Source: PFJX01 sp031426815 (GTDB lineage Bacteria; Pseudomonadota; Gammaproteobacteria; Burkholderiales; Thiobacillaceae). From it: DNA of 64,000 nucleotides. A program made the position numbers and the translations under genes. Position 1 is the first letter of the stretch. The number at the start of each line of letters is the position of its first letter. A model generated the notes under the pieces. That model saw only the letters and a list, made by a program, of their open reading frames with translations, was not told the origin of the DNA and did not search any database. Location: positions 23,515 to 87,514 of the forward strand of contig JASJPG010000014.1 in the NCBI GenBank assembly GCA_031426815.1, in the 5' to 3' direction. Below are positions 62,048-64,000 of this stretch, piece after piece.

Positions 62048-62944
62048 ATGTCGCTGCGAGACAAGATGAATGCCATGACCGGAACGGAAACGGATAGCGC
62101 AAGAACTTTGCTCCAGGATTGGTTGTTCCGTCGCCTGGATGACACCGCCCGAAATTGGCTGGCCAGCCAGATTGCCCAGGCGGCAAGCGCACCGGACAAC
62201 CGCGTCCTCTACACGGCCTTCGCGCTGATGGGCAGAAAGCTGGGTAAAGGCGGCCTCGATTTAACCGCTGAGGAAGAAACCATCGCCACTCGCTGCATCG
62301 AAGGCTGGATGCCTGGCGCCTGGAGTCTGGCGGATGCCGGGCGCATCCTGCTGCTGTCCGGCTTGCCCGACACGGCTCCGGATTTTGCCCCGCGTTTTGT
62401 AGCACTTTGCCAGACGGCAGAGGTCGCCGAGGCGGTTTCCCTGTATCGCGGTCTGCCCTTGTATCCGGCAGCGGAGAGTCTGGAACCGCAAGTCGGCGAG
62501 GGACTGCGCAGCAACATGCGCTCGGTGTTCGAAGCCATCGCCCACCACAACCCCTATCCAAGGCGCATATTTTCCGAGCATCGCTGGAATCACATGGTGC
62601 TGAAAGCGATATTCGTCGGAAGCCGTCTGGCACCCATCCAGGGTCTGGACGAACGCGCCAACGCTGAACTGGCGCGGATCATGCTCGACTTCGTCCATGA
62701 ACGCCGCGCGGCAGGCCGCGAAGTTCCTTTCGAGATCTGGCGCTGTGCCGGGCCGTTCGCGACAGGCGCGGCACTCGCCGATCTAGAGTGGGTGCTCGCA
62801 TCAGGTGATACCCGTGAGCAGCAGGCGGCCGCCCTGGCCCTGTCGGCCAATCCCGACCCGGATGCCGCTGTGCTGCTGCGCCGAGTACCGGAACTGGCCG
62901 AGGCAATCGCAACTGGCAGGCTTACCTGGGCCATGCTTCAATAA
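62048..62944 (+). CDS. eboA: EboA-domain protein
   Basis: About 298 residues, mostly helical, HEAT-like in appearance; segments SLRDKMNAMTG, ARNWLASQIAQAA, LYTAFALMGRKLGKGGL, HNPYPRRIFSEHRWNHMVLKAIFVG, and DERANAELARIMLDFVHERRAAGR match EboA proteins. No catalytic motif is apparent. The start is uncertain: ATG 62048, 62066 or 62075 are possible and none has a clear ribosome site. It lies 79 bp after eboD and 31 bp before the second eboB. Confidence 0.85.
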   Translation: MSLRDKMNAMTGTETDSARTLLQDWLFRRLDDTARNWLASQIAQAASAPDNRVLYTAFALMGRKLGKGGLDLTAEEETIATRCIEGWMPGAWSLADAGRILLLSGLPDTAPDFAPRFVALCQTAEVAEAVSLYRGLPLYPAAESLEPQVGEGLRSNMRSVFEAIAHHNPYPRRIFSEHRWNHMVLKAIFVGSRLAPIQGLDERANAELARIMLDFVHERRAAGREVPFEIWRCAGPFATGAALADLEWVLASGDTREQQAAALALSANPDPDAAVLLRRVPELAEAIATGRLTWAMLQ

Positions 62945-62975
62945 CTTCGCCCCATTACCAAGAGAGAGCCCGCCC

Positions 62976-63902
62976 ATGATGTTCATCGATCCGCACGCAC
63001 ACATGATCTCCCGCACCACCGACGACTACGAGGCGATGGCCGCGGCGGGTGTCGTGGCCTTGATCGAACCTGCGTTCTGGCTCGGACAGCCGCGTACCAA
63101 TGTCGGCTCCTACCTCGACTACCTCTCCAGCCTGGTCGGTTTCGAACGCTTCCGCGCCAGCCAGTTCGGCATTCGCCACTACTGCACGATTGGCCTCAAC
63201 TCGAAGGAAGCCAACAACGAGGAGTTGGCCGAAGCGGTCATGGAACTGCTGCCGCGCTTCGCGCTGAAGGAAGGTGTGGTGGCAATCGGCGAGATTGGTT
63301 ACGACGAGCAAACCGCGCTGGAAGACAAGTATTTCCGCCTGCAACTGGAGTTGGCCAAGGAGTTGGACCTTCCGGTGATGGTGCATACGCCGCACCGCGA
63401 CAAGAAGAACGGAACCAGCCGCTCCATGGATGTCTGCATCGAGCACGGCATGGACCCTCGCAAGGTCATCATCGACCACAACAATGAAGAGACCGTGCGT
63501 GAAGTGCTGGATCGCGGCTTCTGGGCCGGCTTCTCGATCTATCCCAGCACCAAAATGGGCAATGCACGCATGGTCGAGCTACTGCAAAAGTATGGCGCTC
63601 GCCAGGTCATCGTCGATTCCGCGTGCGATTGGGGCATCTCCGAGGTATTGGCTGTGGCCAAAACCGCCAAGCTGGCGCTGCAAAGCGGCGTACCGGAATC
63701 CGAGGTTCGCCTTGCCTGCTATCAGAATGCGCTCGACGCCTATGGGCAAAGCGGCCAGATGAAGGAAGAAGACTGGCTCAATCCGCAGGCGATCGATCAA
63801 CGTGCGTTATTCGAAGGCAACTCGATTCTTCGTGGCGGCCGCGAGCCCGTGGTCGAGACGGCAAAGAATCGCCATTCGATGGACGATCTGATCATCGAAT
63901 AA
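62976..63902 (+). CDS. eboB: EboB-type TatD-family metal-dependent hydrolase (copy 2)
   Basis: 308 residues. It carries the same metal-binding pattern as the first EboB (IDPHAHMISRTTDDYEAM, VVAIGEIGYDE, VMVHTPHRDK, VIIDHNNEE, DSACDWG) but about 40 extra residues at the C-terminus and many substitutions, so it is an older paralogue rather than a recent copy. The conserved first lobe (EPAFWLGQPRTNVGSYLDYL) looks closer to typical EboB proteins than copy 1 does. GAGAG lies about 10 nt before ATG 62976. Confidence 0.9.
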   Translation: MMFIDPHAHMISRTTDDYEAMAAAGVVALIEPAFWLGQPRTNVGSYLDYLSSLVGFERFRASQFGIRHYCTIGLNSKEANNEELAEAVMELLPRFALKEGVVAIGEIGYDEQTALEDKYFRLQLELAKELDLPVMVHTPHRDKKNGTSRSMDVCIEHGMDPRKVIIDHNNEETVREVLDRGFWAGFSIYPSTKMGNARMVELLQKYGARQVIVDSACDWGISEVLAVAKTAKLALQSGVPESEVRLACYQNALDAYGQSGQMKEEDWLNPQAIDQRALFEGNSILRGGREPVVETAKNRHSMDDLIIE

Positions 63903-63972
63903 TGCTGCGACCGGCACCGGTGCAATGCCGGTTCCGGTTCTCAGTTGGCGACACCACTCGTAGGAGCGCCTC

Positions 63973-64000
63973 ATGAGAAACACAATTGATAAGCCTTTGT
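63973..64000 (+). CDS. Start of another gene (cut by window end)
   Basis: AGGAG at 63963 followed by ATG 63973 and nine codons (MRNTIDKPL). Position 70 bp after the second eboB suggests the operon continues beyond the window. Too short to identify. Confidence 0.45.

Noticed and set aside
1..64000. CRISPR arrays, tRNA or rRNA genes, prophage or intact insertion sequences
   Set aside because: No regularly spaced direct repeats, no cloverleaf-type segments with conserved T-loop sequence, no complete transposase or phage structural genes were seen on either strand.

Overview
The window reads as a chromosomal segment of a GC-rich, free-living betaproteobacterium, probably of the Rhodocyclales/Nitrosomonadales type. 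Supporting signs are two secreted proteins with PEP-CTERM sorting tails, a PrsT-type TPR lipoprotein beside a VpsR-like sigma-54 activator, a DgcZ-like diguanylate cyclase, an NhaR-type regulator, an RND metal efflux operon and several families of short palindromic dispersed repeats. No tRNA, rRNA, CRISPR array, phage or complete insertion sequence was seen.

Layout. 0-2.3 kb: a cut-off gene, a cytokinin-dehydrogenase-like flavoenzyme and a small P-loop kinase. 2.7-8.2 kb: a PEP-CTERM protein gene behind a -24/-12 (sigma-54) promoter, then prsT and a VpsR-like activator on the minus strand. 8.5-17.6 kb: heavy-metal two-component genes divergent from a CzcCBA/Cus-type efflux operon with two small His-rich periplasmic proteins; one adaptor gene carries an in-frame 120-bp repeat in its signal-peptide region. 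17.6-28.1 kb: signalling and stress genes (J-domain protein, PDC sensor, small histidine kinase, TPR response regulator, diguanylate cyclase, HtpX, hybrid kinase with a periplasmic binding protein). 28.1-28.6 kb: decayed DNA with an IS5-like remnant. 28.6-33.9 kb: P-type ATPase, AI-2E permease, YqhA, NhaR. 33.9-37.5 kb: YceI pair, cytochrome b, methyltransferase-like membrane protein, FolE, YjdF-like protein, ArfA-like protein. 37.6-43.0 kb: dTDP-L-rhamnose genes rfbBACD with galE, then purU.

43.2-64 kb is the most interesting part, and all of its genes point the same way. An ebo cluster appears in two halves: an unknown small gene-eboB-eboE-eboF-eboC (43.2-47.5 kb) and eboD-eboA-second eboB (60.8-63.9 kb). 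All six ebo functions are present, with EboB duplicated. Between the halves lie a complete moxR-batABCD operon (47.5-54.2 kb), a second sigma-54-driven PEP-CTERM gene, and a secreted module of two proteins with squalene-cyclase/prenyltransferase-like toroid repeats, one of them with PKD-like domains, plus a YdjY-domain protein and a small exported protein (54.4-60.6 kb). From published work as I recall it, Ebo proteins help move a metabolite precursor to the periplasm. This layout suggests, by inference only, an envelope pathway that makes or exports a small molecule and handles it outside the inner membrane with the toroid/YdjY proteins.

Coordinates of starts were adjusted by eye for ribosome binding sites and overlaps. 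Functional names come from motif recognition without any database search.
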